Source: Saxidomus purpurata (Eukaryota; Mollusca; Bivalvia; Venerida; Veneridae). Taken from it: a DNA stretch of 64,000 nucleotides. Location of the stretch: positions 47,794,763-47,858,762 of the forward strand of contig JAFMSR010000002.1 in NCBI GenBank assembly GCA_022818135.1. Reading direction: 5' to 3'. Both the position numbers and the translations under genes were made by a program. Shown here one piece after another: positions 23,125 through 35,085 of the stretch (positions within the stretch are counted from its first letter, which is position 1; the number at the start of each line of letters is the position of its first letter). A model generated the notes under the pieces. It saw nothing but the letters and a program-made list of their open reading frames with translations. It was not told the DNA's origin and did no database searches.

Positions 23125-23710
23125 TTTTAGCTCACCTGAGCTGGCTCAGGGTGAGCTATTAGGATCGATGAATGTCCGTCGTCCGTCCACATTTAGTTCG
23201 TTAACACTCTAGTGGTCACATCTTTTCCTCAATTGTCACGAAACTTGGTCAGGATGTTTGCCCCAGTAATTACTCGGACGAGTTCGAATATGTGTCATCT
23301 CGGATGAAAAACTAGGTCACATGACCCAAAAATAGAAAAATCTTGTTAAGGCTCTAGAGGCTACTGTTTCAGTCCAAATATCCTGGCAATTTGTCAGAAA
23401 GGTTGTTTGGTTGATTTCTAGCTAAAGTTTTAATATGGGTCACCTGGGGTCAAAAACTAGGTCACACAGCCCAAATATGGAAAAACCTTGTTAACACTCT
23501 AGAGGTAACATTTTCAGCCCAAATATCCTGGAAATTTGTCAGAAAGGTTGTTAAGATGATTTCTAGCTCAAGTTCGAATATGGGTCATCTTGGGTCAAAA
23601 ACTAGGTCACAGAGCCCAAATATGGAAAAACCTTGTTTACACTCTAAATGTAACATTTTCAGCCATTGGAATTTGTCAGAAAGGTTGTTTTGATGGTTTC
23701 TGGTTTTAAT
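23125..23710 (+). mobile_element. H9 repeat copy with H1-type 5' hairpin
   Basis: The 5' TTTTTAGCTCACCTGAGC folds with GGCTCAGGGTGAGCTA, followed by CGTCGTCCGTCC. The three core units carry AACACTCTAGAGGTAACATT, AATATCCTGGAAATTTGTCA and GAAAGGTTGTT. No 3' hairpin was found; the copy is truncated near 23710. Confidence 0.78.
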
Positions 23711-24299
23711 AATGTGTTGTTTATTGAAAACCTCATTTGCTAATTTTATTGCAGTATTTTAACACCAAAAGATTGATAAATGACATTTGTCTTGTAATCA
23801 GTACACATATTGGATCTCTCTATGGTAAGGCCAGAGTTTTTATATCTCTTGGTTTATGCGACTGCTTGTACTATTTTTTGAAAAGGTAGAATAACAATGA
23901 CATTATGAACTGACATTTTATTTTTATTATTTCCGCTGTTCCGACTCCATATACTAGTTAATGAAGTGTCAGAACAGTAGGGATATATAATTGAAAGTGA
24001 TTATTTTAAAGTGTTTATTTTGTTCGAAAATGACAATTATTGACAGGTGCAGTAGACTGATGTGCTCTGTTCAATACAGTAGGAAAAGTCCTTCATACTC
24101 AATATTTAAGAAAACTTCCCATAAACCAAGCAATATAAAAACTCTGGCCTAAAATTGGCACTTATATAAAGTTTTAAATAGCGATGATGCAATACATGTT
24201 CTTGACCCCTAGTTGAACTTGCATGTTAAAGATTTTGGTAGTAATTTTTACATTCACATCACAAGAAAGTTCATATATAAAATTAAATCAATATTTGCA
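23711..24299. other. Intron sequence, nothing recognised
   Basis: AT-rich, no supported feature. Confidence 0.4.
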
Positions 24300-24928
24300 A
24301 ATAATGAATAGCTTACAGTGCAGATCATGATCAGACAACAAAATAATGAATTGCTTACAGTGCAGATCATGGTCAGACAGCAAAATAATGAATAGCTTAC
24401 AATGCAGATCATGATCAGACAGCAAAATAATGAAAGTGCAGATCATGATCAGACAGCTAAACAATGAAAGGGCAGATCATGACCAGACAGCGAAATAATG
24501 CATAGCAAACAGTGCAGATCATGATCAGACAGCAAAAAATAAAAAGCTGACAGTGCAGATCATGACCACCCAACATACAATGAATAGCTTACAGTGCAGA
24601 TCATGATCAGACAGCAAAAAAATGAATAGCCAACAGTGCAGATCATGATCAGACAGCAAAATAATGAGGCCTAGAGCTTAGATATTCAGCATGTGGCAAT
24701 AATTGACTCTCTACCAAGATTGTTCAAATCATGACCTCAGGGTCAAAATTAACCCTGCCGGGGGGGGGGAGGAGGGGGGGGCGGGGGGTCTTTTGATTTT
24801 ACATAGGCTTATTAAGAGGATATCATGAGCCAAAGGTAAAAATTGATCCTTTCTGCTATTAATAACCTTTTTATTTTTGCCAATGGTAGACAGGTGAGCG
24901 ATACAGGGCCATCATGGCCCTCTTGTTG
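24300..24928 (+). mobile_element. 41-bp minisatellite joined to an H1 3' end
   Basis: From about 24300 to 24665, about nine units of roughly 35-42 bp (CTTACAGTGCAGATCATGAT then CAGACAGCAAAATAATGAAT). The sequence then passes directly into H1 core (GGCCTAGAGCTTAGATATTC) and the H1 3' end GGTGAGCGATACAGGGCC, GGCCCTCTTGTT at 24928. Two units of the same minisatellite occur at 41798-41860, again next to H1 core. A G-rich tract lies at 24760-24788. Confidence 0.82.
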
Positions 24929-26029
24929 ATAAAACTTATTTCTTTTGTATAAAAATATATATTCTATGGAAACTGTTATATCTTGTTTGTTAATATTTAG
25001 GCTCTTAAAACTATTTCCCACCTGTTGATTGTCAAATATCACATACCACCAGCATTGGTTCCCTTCATGGTGAAATTTCAAGGTTTGACATGTGTCATGT
25101 CAATAGCTCCCAGAAGGACATAGTCAGGTGATGAAGCACATCAACATCTTTTGATTTAGCAGGGATAGCATTATGTTTTCGCAGAGGCAAATCAAAATTG
25201 TTTAGGATTTCCTGCTTTCTGAACAGCTGATATACATTCAAAATACCTCCAGCATAGGTTCCCCCACTCTATTTCATTTAGTAGGTGCATGTTTTTCAAT
25301 TTTCATATTTTCCTTTAATATTAAATGTGTTTCATTTGGTTGGGATGCCATAATATTATAAACTGACACTAACAATTCATGTAAAGAAAACTATAAATTA
25401 GTGAATTATTCTGAAGAACCACGGACCTATACGTGTTTATAGTTCCGTGGAAAAACAGATACATTTTGAAACAGTTTCTTGCTCATTCACGAACACATCG
25501 AGACTGTGTGGCAGAATCAGTGGATGGAAATAACTTAAACATAGATGACACCATTATCAACATACTCTTTTTGTAAAAATGTCTGTTTACCAAGCCATTG
25601 AAAAGAAATAAAAGATTCAGAAATTTACTGGAAGACACCCTTCATCTTTTTGCAGACATTTTTCAAAGTAAGTATTTGATACAAAAAATGAAACAAGAGA
25701 TTGTTCATAGTGGTGTTAACTATAAGTCAGAATTGTAGGAAATGGGGCTGCAGGGGCGGCAGTCAACGATCCAATATTTCGAGGATCTAGATACATAAAC
25801 TCTTACTGTACGTATTCTATAATATTATGACAACCCAACTAGGATAAAAAAACCTGATAAAAACAATTTAACATCCATGTTAAAAGGACAATTGGGTTAA
25901 GCTTTTAGCATAAATTCATTAAAATCTATGTTGAATTTGGTTTGTTTGAGAATAAAAAAAAAATCAAAAAAAAATCCCTACCTACCATGTAATCTGAAAC
26001 AAACATATTTTTTTTTAAGGCCTTATTAG
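24929..26029. other. Intron sequence, mostly unassigned
   Basis: No exon. A short inverted repeat around 25420-25450 (CCACGGACCTATA / TATAGTTCCGTGG) is visible. The last 50 bp match the repeat at about 20975 in inverted form. Confidence 0.4.
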
Positions 26030-26930
26030 AATGGCGATGTCGGGCGGGCGGACGGGTGGGCGGGCGTCAAACATTGGTTTCTGTTGCATAACTTAAGTTA
26101 GAAGTGACCAATTGCAATGAAACTTGGTGTGTAGGTAGCTTGCGTGGAGACGCCGCTTGGGATTGCATTTGGGGTCACTAGGGTCAAGGTCACTGTTACT
26201 AAAAATAGAAAAACGGTTTCCGCTCAATAAGTCAAGCTAGGAGTGACCAATTACAATGAAACTTGGTTTGTAGGAAGCTTGCGTGGAGACGCCACTTGGG
26301 ATTGCATTTGGGTTCACTTGGGTCAATGTCACTGTTACTAAAAATAGAAAAATGGTTTCTGCTCAATAACTCAAGTTAGGAGTGACCAATTACAATGAAA
26401 CTTGGTGTGTAGGTAGCTTGTGTGGAGAGGAAGCTTGGGATTGCATTTGGGGTCACTAGGGTCAAGGTCAAGGTCACTGTTACTAAAATAGAAAAATGGT
26501 TTCCGCTCAATAATTCAAGTTAGGAGTGACTAATTGCAATCAAACTCTGTGTGTAGGTAGCTTGTGTAGAGAGGAAGCTTGGGATTGCATTTGGGGTCAC
26601 TAGGTTCAAGGTCAAGGGCACTGTTACTAAAAATAGAAAAATGGTTTCTGCTCAATAACTTGAGTTAGGAGTGACCAATTGTAATGAAACTCTGTGTGTA
26701 GATAGCTTGGGTGGAGAGGAAGCTTTGGGTCACTGGGGTCAAGGTCACTAGAGTCAAGGTCACTGTTACTAAAAATAGGTTTTAATTTATTTTTAGATTT
26801 TAGATTGTTTTAAGCAAAAAAAAAAAAATTTCGGGGTCAAGGTCACTAGGGTCAAGGTCAAGGTCAGTGTTACTAAAAATAGATTTTTATCTGTTTTTAG
26901 TTTTTAGATTGTTTTATGCAAATCAAAATA
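26030..26930 (+). mobile_element. H6 repeat copy with five core units
   Basis: It starts at ATGGCGATGTCGGGCGGG with a GGGCGGGCG run. Five units of 139-147 bp follow (TCAAGTTAGGAGTGACCAAT, GAAACTTGGTGTGTAGGTAG, GGGATTGCATTTGGGGTCAC, GGTCAAGGTCACTGTTACTA). The tail resembles 17945-18050, but the terminal hairpin is missing here. Confidence 0.8.
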
Positions 26931-27135
26931 ACAGCAAAAGGTAATGATCACTGTAATTCGGTAATTTTATCGAGTAAATAATAGATTATGATTTTCGACT
27001 TTTATGTAGTAGTTTACATTCAGCAGATTTGGTTTTCACTATTATTTCTTCATTTAGATTGTTTATAGTCCTGGCCAATCCTGGGATTTCTCACAAGGTG
27101 AACTTGCCAAGACTGCACTGGCGCAGGTTGAAAAG

Positions 27136-27297
27136 ACAGATGCAGATACAAGGGAATCCGTATACCAGACCCTAGCTCTTTCATAAATAGACCCTTTCTT
27201 TTACATGCCCAGTATACAGCACCGATACATGTGACACTATCTCTGGGTGATTGATGGGAATCACTGAAGAATGTTAACCACTCGACCACCGCGCCGG
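27136..27297 (-). mobile_element. tRNA-derived SINE, internally deleted
   Basis: On the - strand it starts CGGCGCGGTGGTCGAGTGG (A-box head), lacks the B box, then has ACCCAGAGATAGTGTCACAT, GTATCGGTGCTGTATACTGG and AAAGAGCTAGGGTCTGG to GATTCCCTTGTATCTGC. The body aligns with the fuller copy at 28790-29022. Confidence 0.75.
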
Positions 27298-28789
27298 CTG
27301 TCACTTTTATTTCCCCTTTATTACTGTAGTGTCAATATCTGTGTACCTTCCACATAGTTATTTTCAATTTTCAACCTGTTGTTTTTTGGTTCGAATCGAG
27401 AGAAAAATATCAGCCATAGAGTGGTAAGCATTTTAGTTACTGAAATATACAATGGCAGTATCCATGTGACATCTGCTTACTTCTAGGGCACCATTGAACT
27501 ATTTAAATCTTTTTTGTGAAAGCAACAATTTGAACAGGAGATATCACCTATCTGAGAAAAGGCATGGTGATACTACCTATTTTAAATGGGTGATATATCT
27601 ATTTCATCTATAATGTATGGCCAGAAGATCTTGGATGAGCCTGAAACTGGGCTACAATAGTTCATTTACACTCCAGAGAATAATTTCTTATGCAATATTA
27701 ACCACACTTGCACCAAAGATGTATGTCAACAAGATCTCGGACGAGTTCGAAACTGGGCCTCGTGGGATAAAAAACCAGGTCACTACAGTCTGTCCCATCC
27801 CAATCGGAAACTCAACTTTGACCTGGAAAAGATACTTTTGGACGACACAGCTAAAAATATATTCCTGTTTGATAATCTATAAAAAAGTCACCCTCCCAAA
27901 TTTAAAGGATTTTTCGATTAGATCCCTTGTTTTCTTGTTATCCTCAAATAAAGTTTCTCTCTAATTGGCAGCAGCTGCTGTCCATTGTGTATTTTCGAAG
28001 CCATCTTTGTTTTGGATGATGTACACGAAAATGCATGTGTCCTTATTCCTAAAATGTTTGGGAATGTCTCCAAATTGTGAATGCTTATTGAAAATTAAAT
28101 TAATAAAAAAAAAACAAATTACAGTGATTTATGTTCCTTGTTCAAAATATGAAGAACTACACCGTCTTGTCCACATACTCCCCGTCATTCACGAGCAAGC
28201 ATCACTAACTTATCAAAACAGTATATTTTCAAGTAGATCTACCGAGATTTTTAAACATGCGTTGAATGATCTAATTCCTAGTTTCCTACACAGCGATCTC
28301 CAGGTAAACAACCCTGGGATGTTATTGAAACACTAGTGAATATTTCAGTGTTTCAAAAGCATACCACGAAAAAAACACCTGTAACTTGATGAAATCCTTA
28401 TCCTATGTATTTCCTCCAGTTGAATCTGGAATCCAATCACACCCATTTGAATCACAACATTCCTAATATATGATTCATGGCGAGCAACTAAACATTTGCA
28501 ATGCCCATAGAGCCGATAAATGTACATGGCCTGTCTTGTGTTTAGGTATCGCTCGCATTTAAAACCTCAAGGACCAGATGAGACTGTGTAGACTGGTAAA
28601 TTTACATAGATTTTCACATTAAATGTCTACTGTATATATCTTAAAAAGTAACATTTTCAACTGGCCTTCCCCCGGTCTGAAACCAGGGGCAGGGGAGAGG
28701 ATCACAACCCCTTTTTGGTGTGTTTGTGTTATATATGCTTATGGTCCACCATCCTTTTTCAAGGTATATATACAGTACTACCTTTGGAG
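27298..28789. other. Intron sequence with a GTCTGTCCCATCC-type repeat
   Basis: At about 27780-28000 the order GTCTGTCCCATCCCAATC, TCAACTTTGACCTGG, AAAAAGTCACCCTCC matches 1650-1975 in reverse orientation. The ORFs over this stretch end within repeat sequence and show no protein family. Confidence 0.45.
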
Positions 28790-29022
28790 AGAAAGATACA
28801 GATACAAGGGAATCCATATACTAGACCCTAGCTCTTTCACGAATAGACCCCTTGGTTCTTGTTTACATGCCTGGTGTAAAGCACCGATACACGTGAGACT
28901 ACCTCTGGGTTTCTAACCACTGAAAAGCGTTTCTATAATTTCCAGTGCCCCGGCTGGGATTCGAACCGGAGACCTCCGGATTGGCAGTCTAGAGCATTAA
29001 CCACTCGACCACCGCACCACCC
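28790..29022 (-). mobile_element. tRNA-derived SINE, with A and B boxes
   Basis: On the - strand: GTGCGGTGGTCGAGTGGTTA (A box), CTAGACTGCCAATCCGGAG and GGTTCGAATCCCAGCC (B box). The body is ACCCAGAGGTAGTCTCACGT, GTATCGGTGCTTTACACC and GAAAGAGCTAGGGTCTAG, ending near GATTCCCTTGTATCTG. The tRNA part is about 70 bp. The body continues beyond the tRNA and is shared with a second copy, so this is a SINE rather than a tRNA gene. Confidence 0.82.
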
Positions 29023-30095
29023 CACCCCTTGTTACATACCAGTATAACTATTGTGCCCAAAACTCATCCCATACTAAAACAAAACGACTGCTTAAATCAT
29101 CGCTTGTCAACTGGTTCTTAAGAATAGTATGATTTCTGTAATTAGCGCTGATCATCCCGTCAGTGCTCTACTATAAGATGTACCTATGCTAACAATTATA
29201 TATGACCCTACGCAGACACTATACCATGTTGCCATAAAAGCTAGCTGGCAAGGAAGTATACCTCTACTACATACATCCCCTCCTTACTAGAATTCGTCCT
29301 CAAATTCTTGGAATATAAATGTCTGTGGGACGTTCTAAGGGTGCTATCATTTCCAAAAACGTGGGTAATTTATGTTGGGTGCCAAATGTAACAGTGAAAA
29401 ATAATTTGCCTGGAGCTTGATTGGGACTACAGTATCCAAAGCGGACACTACCGAAGCTAGCTCAATGGCAAGGAAGTACAAGTGCTGTATTATACCTCTA
29501 CTACATAAACGCTTATCATCACTTCTTGTACAATGGTTTTAGAATGACAGTGCAAACACACACCATTGAAAACTTCTTTAGGCTTCCCCCAGGACGATGT
29601 AATTGGGCAGTTTTCTGTAAACTTTCTAATTAAGTCCATCGAAAGTGACGAATACACAAATATGAGTTAACAAAATATATGCAACTATGTGGTCAGCTTC
29701 TTTTGCTCTGGGAGGCTTTGCTAATCTCAGATTTAGCTGAAGACTCTGTAAAGCAGTGGTAGCCCCGTTCGCCTTGATTAGGATCAGATAGTCCCGAATT
29801 TGATCCCCACTTGTGAAATGGCAGAAGTGTCGAAATCGAGCATAAATAAATATGTAGAAATCGCCTGACTTAACTCAGCACCCCTCCCCCATGAAAAATC
29901 TTAGTTTCGGTTATGTTACTGACATGATTGTGACAGAAAATATCATTCCGAGTGACCAGCGTAAAAGTGACTGTTTCACATTTCTGTTACCATGGATATA
30001 ATAGTTGGAGAATTTTTTCCAATCTCTATCCTACAACGCTCGCCCTAATGTAGGTGGATCGTAAAGGAATGACACCTCTGCATAGACACTGATAT
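29023..30095. other. Intron sequence, mostly unassigned
   Basis: TGGCAAGGAAGTA ... ACCTCTACTACATA occurs twice (about 29249 and 29469), pointing to an uncharacterised repeat. No exon is supported. Confidence 0.4.
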
Positions 30096-30281
30096 ATTTT
30101 TATTCTCCCAGAGGGTGGCATATTAAAATCGCCGTATGTGCGTCCCTTACACATTCGTGTCCGGAATGTAACTTGTCATGCATTGAAGGATTTTAAAATA
30201 ACTTGGCGTAAATGTCTAGCACATCAAGACGATGTGTCGCATGCAAGACCCACGTCCCTACCTCAAAGGTCAAGGTCACAC
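30096..30281 (+). mobile_element. H3 repeat copy, 5' part only
   Basis: It starts TTTTATTCTCCCAGAGGGTG and has one core unit (GTCCGGAATGTAACTTGTCA, CAAGACCCACGTCCCTACCT). It stops where a palindromic element begins at about 30284. The remainder is not found on the far side. Confidence 0.8.
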
Positions 30282-30283
30282 TT

Positions 30284-31351
30284 AAATAATGAAAGCCGTT
30301 CAGCTGTAAACTAAAAGTAAAGCCTATCTTATGGCAACATAAAAGTATTATAGAACTACACAGGTCTCAATCACAGTTATCTTCTTACTAGGGCTGTAAC
30401 GATACATTCGAATATTCGATTTAGTCGAATACAGCTTTGTCCGAATTGTATTCGTTATTCGCCATGTGCTGAACCGAATATTTACGAATATAGATAAAAA
30501 TTGCATGATTTAAACTAAAATCATTTGAATTTACCTAAAACAGATGAAATCTACTGAAAACGCTTCCGTTTCATAGCGCATTTTGCACTATTTCGTCGTA
30601 ATACCCCACCCACAACAGTTGACAGATATTTTCACGACATTTATTTAATAAGTCGTCGGGCCGATATTTGATGTTGGTTTACAATTGAATAAATGATTTT
30701 CATAACTTTCTGGGTTTTAAACTGATTGAATTCATTTAAATTTCACATTCAGTTAAAATTTGATATCAACAAGTGGGAATTCCCATTTTACGACATCCAA
30801 AAACCGTCTACATCAACAACATGTCTAGCATCGAGAACCGTTGAAATCGTAGATCGTCTTTACTCTATAGTCGTGTCTAGTCATTTTTTAGTAATTTTTA
30901 CTAAACAGTTCTAGTCATTTGAACCCAGAGCTTTTTAAGTTACATGTTTACTCAGTGTTTTTTTTACGTTTGAACAGCATTATTTCACAGTAATTTGAGT
31001 ACAAAGAAAGTACTATTATCTAGTCAGCAGACTGTAATATATTGTTGGCAAAAGCCATATAATGTTCACTTGTTCAATGACTTTAGTATAGTATTCATAT
31101 TCATGAATAAATATTCGTATTCGTCACCCTGTATTCGTGATACGTATCGTATTCGCCCCTTAGTGTATTCGTTACAGCCCTACTTCTTACTGTGTTGAAC
31201 ACTTCAAAAATAAATTATGTCAATTTCTTGAAGTGTTCAGCACAATCGGAAGGTGACTATCACTGAGACCTGTGTATTTCTATAATACTTTTATGTTGCC
31301 ATAAGATAGGCTACATTTTACATTTACAGCTTAACGGCTTTCATTATTTTC
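30284..31351. mobile_element. Palindromic (foldback) element interrupted by a hAT insertion
   Basis: The left arm (AATAATGAAAGCCGTTCAGC, AGCCTATCTTATGGCAACAT, AAAAGTATTATAGAACTACA) is the inverted copy of the right arm ending at about 31351 (CAGCTTAACGGCTTTCATTA). With the 794 bp hAT-type insertion and its duplicated 8-mer removed, the element is about 266 bp and consists almost wholly of two arms of about 110 bp. A GAAGTGTTCAGCAC / GTGTTGAACACTTC pair marks the centre. Confidence 0.85.
30389..31182. mobile_element. Non-autonomous hAT element, perfect 8-bp duplication
   Basis: The ends are TAGGGCTGTAACGATACAT and, inverted, TAGGGCTGTAACGAATACAC. CTTCTTAC at 30381-30388 is repeated exactly at 31183-31190. 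Subterminal GAATATTCG motifs resemble the larger hAT element. The ORFs inside show no transposase. Confidence 0.93.
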
Positions 31352-32799
31352 TAACATTTTCCTGAGATCTACTTTTGTTTAGAGATTATTTTGATCACGT
31401 GATTCCCCAACGTGGTATTTGGTGTTGATGCTATTTTACATTGAATTGGAAACAAAGAATAGCAAATCTTGAAAACGTGTGATGTACAGGACTGTAGGTA
31501 CTAAAGTAGACTGTAAGCCAATGCTACTTTTGGAATTTCCCAGGAGGTTAGTCCTAATTTCCCATCTCATCTTCCCCACCCAATTTCCTAAAGCGGTTTG
31601 AGAAGCACAAAATCATCTAAGTGAGTAATTGTATTTAAAACATTAAATCAGTGTGCTGCATGAAGTCGGGAAAAGAGGGATTACATGGCGCCATGCATTT
31701 CTTCTATAATTGGTTTTGAAGCAGGGTACACATTTTCTTACCTGAATGTAGGCTACATGTATGTATTGGCATAGGGGGTCGGACAACCAGACACTTTCAT
31801 TCTAGGATTTGGGTGAGATTGAAGTTGCAAGTGCAAATCGATCGTAAAAGCTATGTGTGTTGCTATTTTATTGTTTATTCAAGGCTGTGAGTAGTCGTAT
31901 CATCTGATGAAAATTTGATTTATATTGGCTTTGAGTGAAATGCATATTTGCCATCCCTTTGTTGGTAAAATATAGATGTTCAAGTATTTTTTATTAAATC
32001 TAAATTTCTTGTATCAAAATTACATAGCAAATGATTAAAATCTTTGTCGTTATACCAACAAAAATGCTTTAAATTAACATGTGTTAGTTTATTAAATTGT
32101 TAAATACTGCAATGTTAGCCCTTTCTCTTCATCAGTATTCAACACGTACTCCGGCTTTAGCAACCTCGAAAAAACCTCATATAAAAACGTTGCAATGTTT
32201 TGGAGAACGCGTTACCGTCATATAAAAAATGACGTCTCTTACTTTAAGTTTATCCCTGACAGCGACGTTGCGGGTGCCTTCATATTGGATTCAGCAACGT
32301 CATGTCATTAACATTCATCCTATGGGGGGAAATCACAAAAATTCAAATTTTGACCAAAATATCAAGTTAATCAATAAAATGAAAAAACGGCCTGGAGATG
32401 TTAATGTTCGAATGATGCTGGTGTATTTAATACTTGTGTCACTTGCTTATTCAAAATTTTATCGAAGTCTACTGATTGAGTGGGACAGACTGTAGGTCAA
32501 ATAACAGAAAAATATTGTTATCACTTTAGATGTTTTATTATGATCCCCAATCATCATGATAATTGGTCAGAATATTTGTCTCCATGATCTCTAGGTCAAA
32601 TCACAGAAAAAACTTGCGTACATACAAGAAGCCACATTTTCTATCCAATCATCATGTAAATTTGTCTTGATTACTTAAGATTGAATTTGAAAGTATGTCA
32701 CATGGCATAAAAAGTAGCTCACCGTAAACCTTGTATGAGGAAAAACTTAAAAGTTTTCGTATTCTTGTTTGTGGCATTTTGTCCTCTACCAAGTAAGTG
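31352..32799. other. Intron sequence, mostly unassigned
   Basis: A block ending in GAGTGGGACAGACTGTA (about 32477-32493) shares its end with the repeats near 1970 and 27785. From 32493 there is H9-like core text (GTCAGAATATTTGTCTCCAT, CTAGGTCAAATCACAG). The ORF at 32229-32495 is not recognisable. Confidence 0.45.
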
Positions 32800-32936
32800 A
32801 CTTTCCTTAGCGACTGGGTACTTGCTCAACAACCAATAATTTCCTTAGCAACACTGATTTCTTCTAGCAACCAGTGATTTCCTTAGCAACAAACAGTGAC
32901 TTCCCCTAATAACAAATGACTTCCTTAGCAACTAGA
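32800..32936 (+). repeat. Short minisatellite TTCCTTAGCAAC
   Basis: About six imperfect units of 20-28 bp built on (A/G)TGACTTCCTTAGCAAC. No coding potential. Confidence 0.8.
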
Positions 32937-33783
32937 GCGGGTTCATTTAATTCTGGATATCATCTTAGTCCGAATACATATAGCATATCGCACACATTTT
33001 TTTCAAAACCACACAACATAGCCATTTAATATACGTGGGCATAAAGAACGTATGTTCTTCTCCGGTTTCCAGAAGTTATAAGCCCACAAGATTTTCAAAA
33101 ATCTTGGAGAAATCGTATTGTTTGCAAGTAAGAAATGTTTGCATGTTTCTTGCGTAATACGTTAGGATACAGGGTTGTGTCATATTTCTCGTTGTCATGT
33201 CTTGTTTAGGTTATCGGAACCGCTATAAGTGTATTTTGTTGGCAGGATGGAAATTACCACGTGCAATATGTATTTAATGATGTCATGCTTTGTTGACCTT
33301 TTTGACCGGGATATTCGGAAGTCGGATCTTCTGGATATCGATATGTTTTAGAAATCATTGGTTTACATTTTGTTATGAACATCTTAATTGATATCGTTTT
33401 TGCATGATAACACTTATAGGTTTTAACACCTTTGTCCATCTTATTTCAATGAGTCGCCAGTTGCAATATATGACAAAGTAACAATCCTAGAAAGCAGTCA
33501 AAAGCAAATAAACGGGCTATATCTCAATTTAAGTAACATGTTAGGCATGTAACACTCTCAACATCTCTTTGCGGAGTTGTTTTTTTCTTCTGATAAAAAG
33601 TATCTGCTACTACAAGAATTACAATGTTATCAATGAGACAATCATATTTATATGCATCATGGGTACAGATTACTTCAGTCTTCAGTCACAGACTTCTAGC
33701 AGCTGCACTTCCATTCTAATTACGTCCGTGGTGGTGTATTTCAACTAAAACATTGTTGTTTGTACTAGATTCTATTTCATATA
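32937..33783. other. Intron sequence, nothing recognised
   Basis: No repeat or exon was assigned in this stretch. Confidence 0.4.
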
Positions 33784-34276
33784 CAGTCAAACTTGTATTA
33801 AGAGACCGCCCAAGGGAAAGGCCAAAACCGGTCGCTTAATAAAACGGTCTCTTAATACAAAGCATCACCGGAGACGGCAACTGTTTCCCATAAAATCGAA
33901 TTTATGCCATGTGGTTATTTTTCAAAAATAGCAAACTAGTTTGTACTTGAAAGTACCGAAAGTCGATAAATACCCGACAATTAACACATGCGGACATAAA
34001 GATGGATGATAATCCTTACGAGATTTGACACCTCCGTGCCTAATTGGGATGTTAAATGCAACTTTAAAGCAGAAATGATCTGTTTGCACATAAATGGTCG
34101 CCTAAAACGAACAAAACACCGATTATTGGTCGCTAATTACTGGTCGCTGGTCGCGTTAGACAAAAGTCGCTTAATGCAATAGCAAAACAGTGTAAAAACG
34201 CTTGGGGGGGATTCAAAAGCGGTCGTTTAAGACGAAGGTCGCTTAATACACGTGGTCGCATGGGCAAGTTCGACTG
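33784..34276. mobile_element. Tigger/pogo-like MITE, TA duplication
   Basis: The left end CAGTCAAACTTGTATTAAG follows TA. The right end, inverted, is CAGTCGAACTTGCCCATG and precedes TA. The interior has repeated GGTCGCTTAAT motifs. It is 493 bp and non-coding. Confidence 0.82.
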
Positions 34277-34379
34277 TACTGAATAATCAAAATAAATTTA
34301 TTACTATATAGGATTTGCTCACACTGGTTGTTTTTCAGATACAAACAACCTATTCAATTATTGTGGCTGCAATCTAGTT
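34277..34379. other. Spacer between MITE and H5
   Basis: Short unassigned stretch. Confidence 0.4.
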
Positions 34380-35036
34380 TTTGTCGAGCTGCTTGCGAAA
34401 GCTTGATATAGCTGTCCAAATGGCGGTTGGGTGCATGTATATGCGTGCGTGTGTGCGTCTGACTTTAGCTTGTCCGGGCTGTAACTTATCCATGTATCAA
34501 TGGATTCTTAAATAACTTGGCACAAATGTTCACCATCATGAGACGGAGTGTCATGCGCAAGAACCAGGTCCCTAGGTCTAAGGTCAAGGTTACACTTAGA
34601 GGTTAAAGGTCAAATTCAAGAATGACTTTGTCCGGAACATATCTTTTTAATGCATAGAGGGATTTTGATGTAACTTGGCACAAATGTTCACCACCATGAG
34701 ACAAAGTGTCATGCGCAAGAACCAGGTCCCTAATTCCAAGGTCAAGGTCACTTAGAAGCCAAAGGTCAGATACAAGAATAATTCAAGAATGACTTTGTCC
34801 GGAGCATTTCTTATTCATGCAAGTAGGGATTTTGATGTTACTTGGCACAAATGTTCACCCCCATGAGACAGAGTGTCATGCACAAGGACCAGGTCACTAG
34901 GGCTAAGGTCAAGGTCACACTTAGAGGTTAAAGGTTAATTCAAGAATATCTTTGTCAGGACAATTTCTTCTTCATGCATGGAGGGATTTTGATGTAACTT
35001 GGCACAAATGTTCACCACCATGGGATACCCTTGTTT
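34380..35036 (+). mobile_element. H5 repeat copy
   Basis: It starts TTTGTCGAGCTGCTTGCG and has four core units of about 150-165 bp (GAATGACTTTGTCCGGA, GGGATTTTGATGTAACTTGG, CACAAATGTTCACCACCATG, GTGTCATGCGCAAG). It ends CCATGGGATACCCTTGTTTT. The last hairpin is minimal (GGGATACCC). Confidence 0.78.
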
Positions 35037-35085
35037 TATGAATAACTTCCCTTTATTTTTACTATAAATAGCTTATATTGTAACC

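Noticed and set aside
24300..24665. CRISPR-like array
   Set aside because: The units are contiguous tandem repeats with no unique spacers, in an animal intron next to H1.
27617..28336. Adjacent + ORFs of 115 and 123 codons as a two-exon gene
   Set aside because: They overlap the GTCTGTCCCATCC repeat; no splice sites or protein family were recognised.
28950..29022. Functional tRNA gene on - strand (GCC-like anticodon)
   Set aside because: A and B boxes are present but the acceptor arm does not pair well and a SINE body shared with 27136-27297 follows.
29725..29815. tRNA-like match (GTGGTAGCCCCG ... GAATTTGATCCCC)
   Set aside because: The box spacing and arm pairing are too weak to call.
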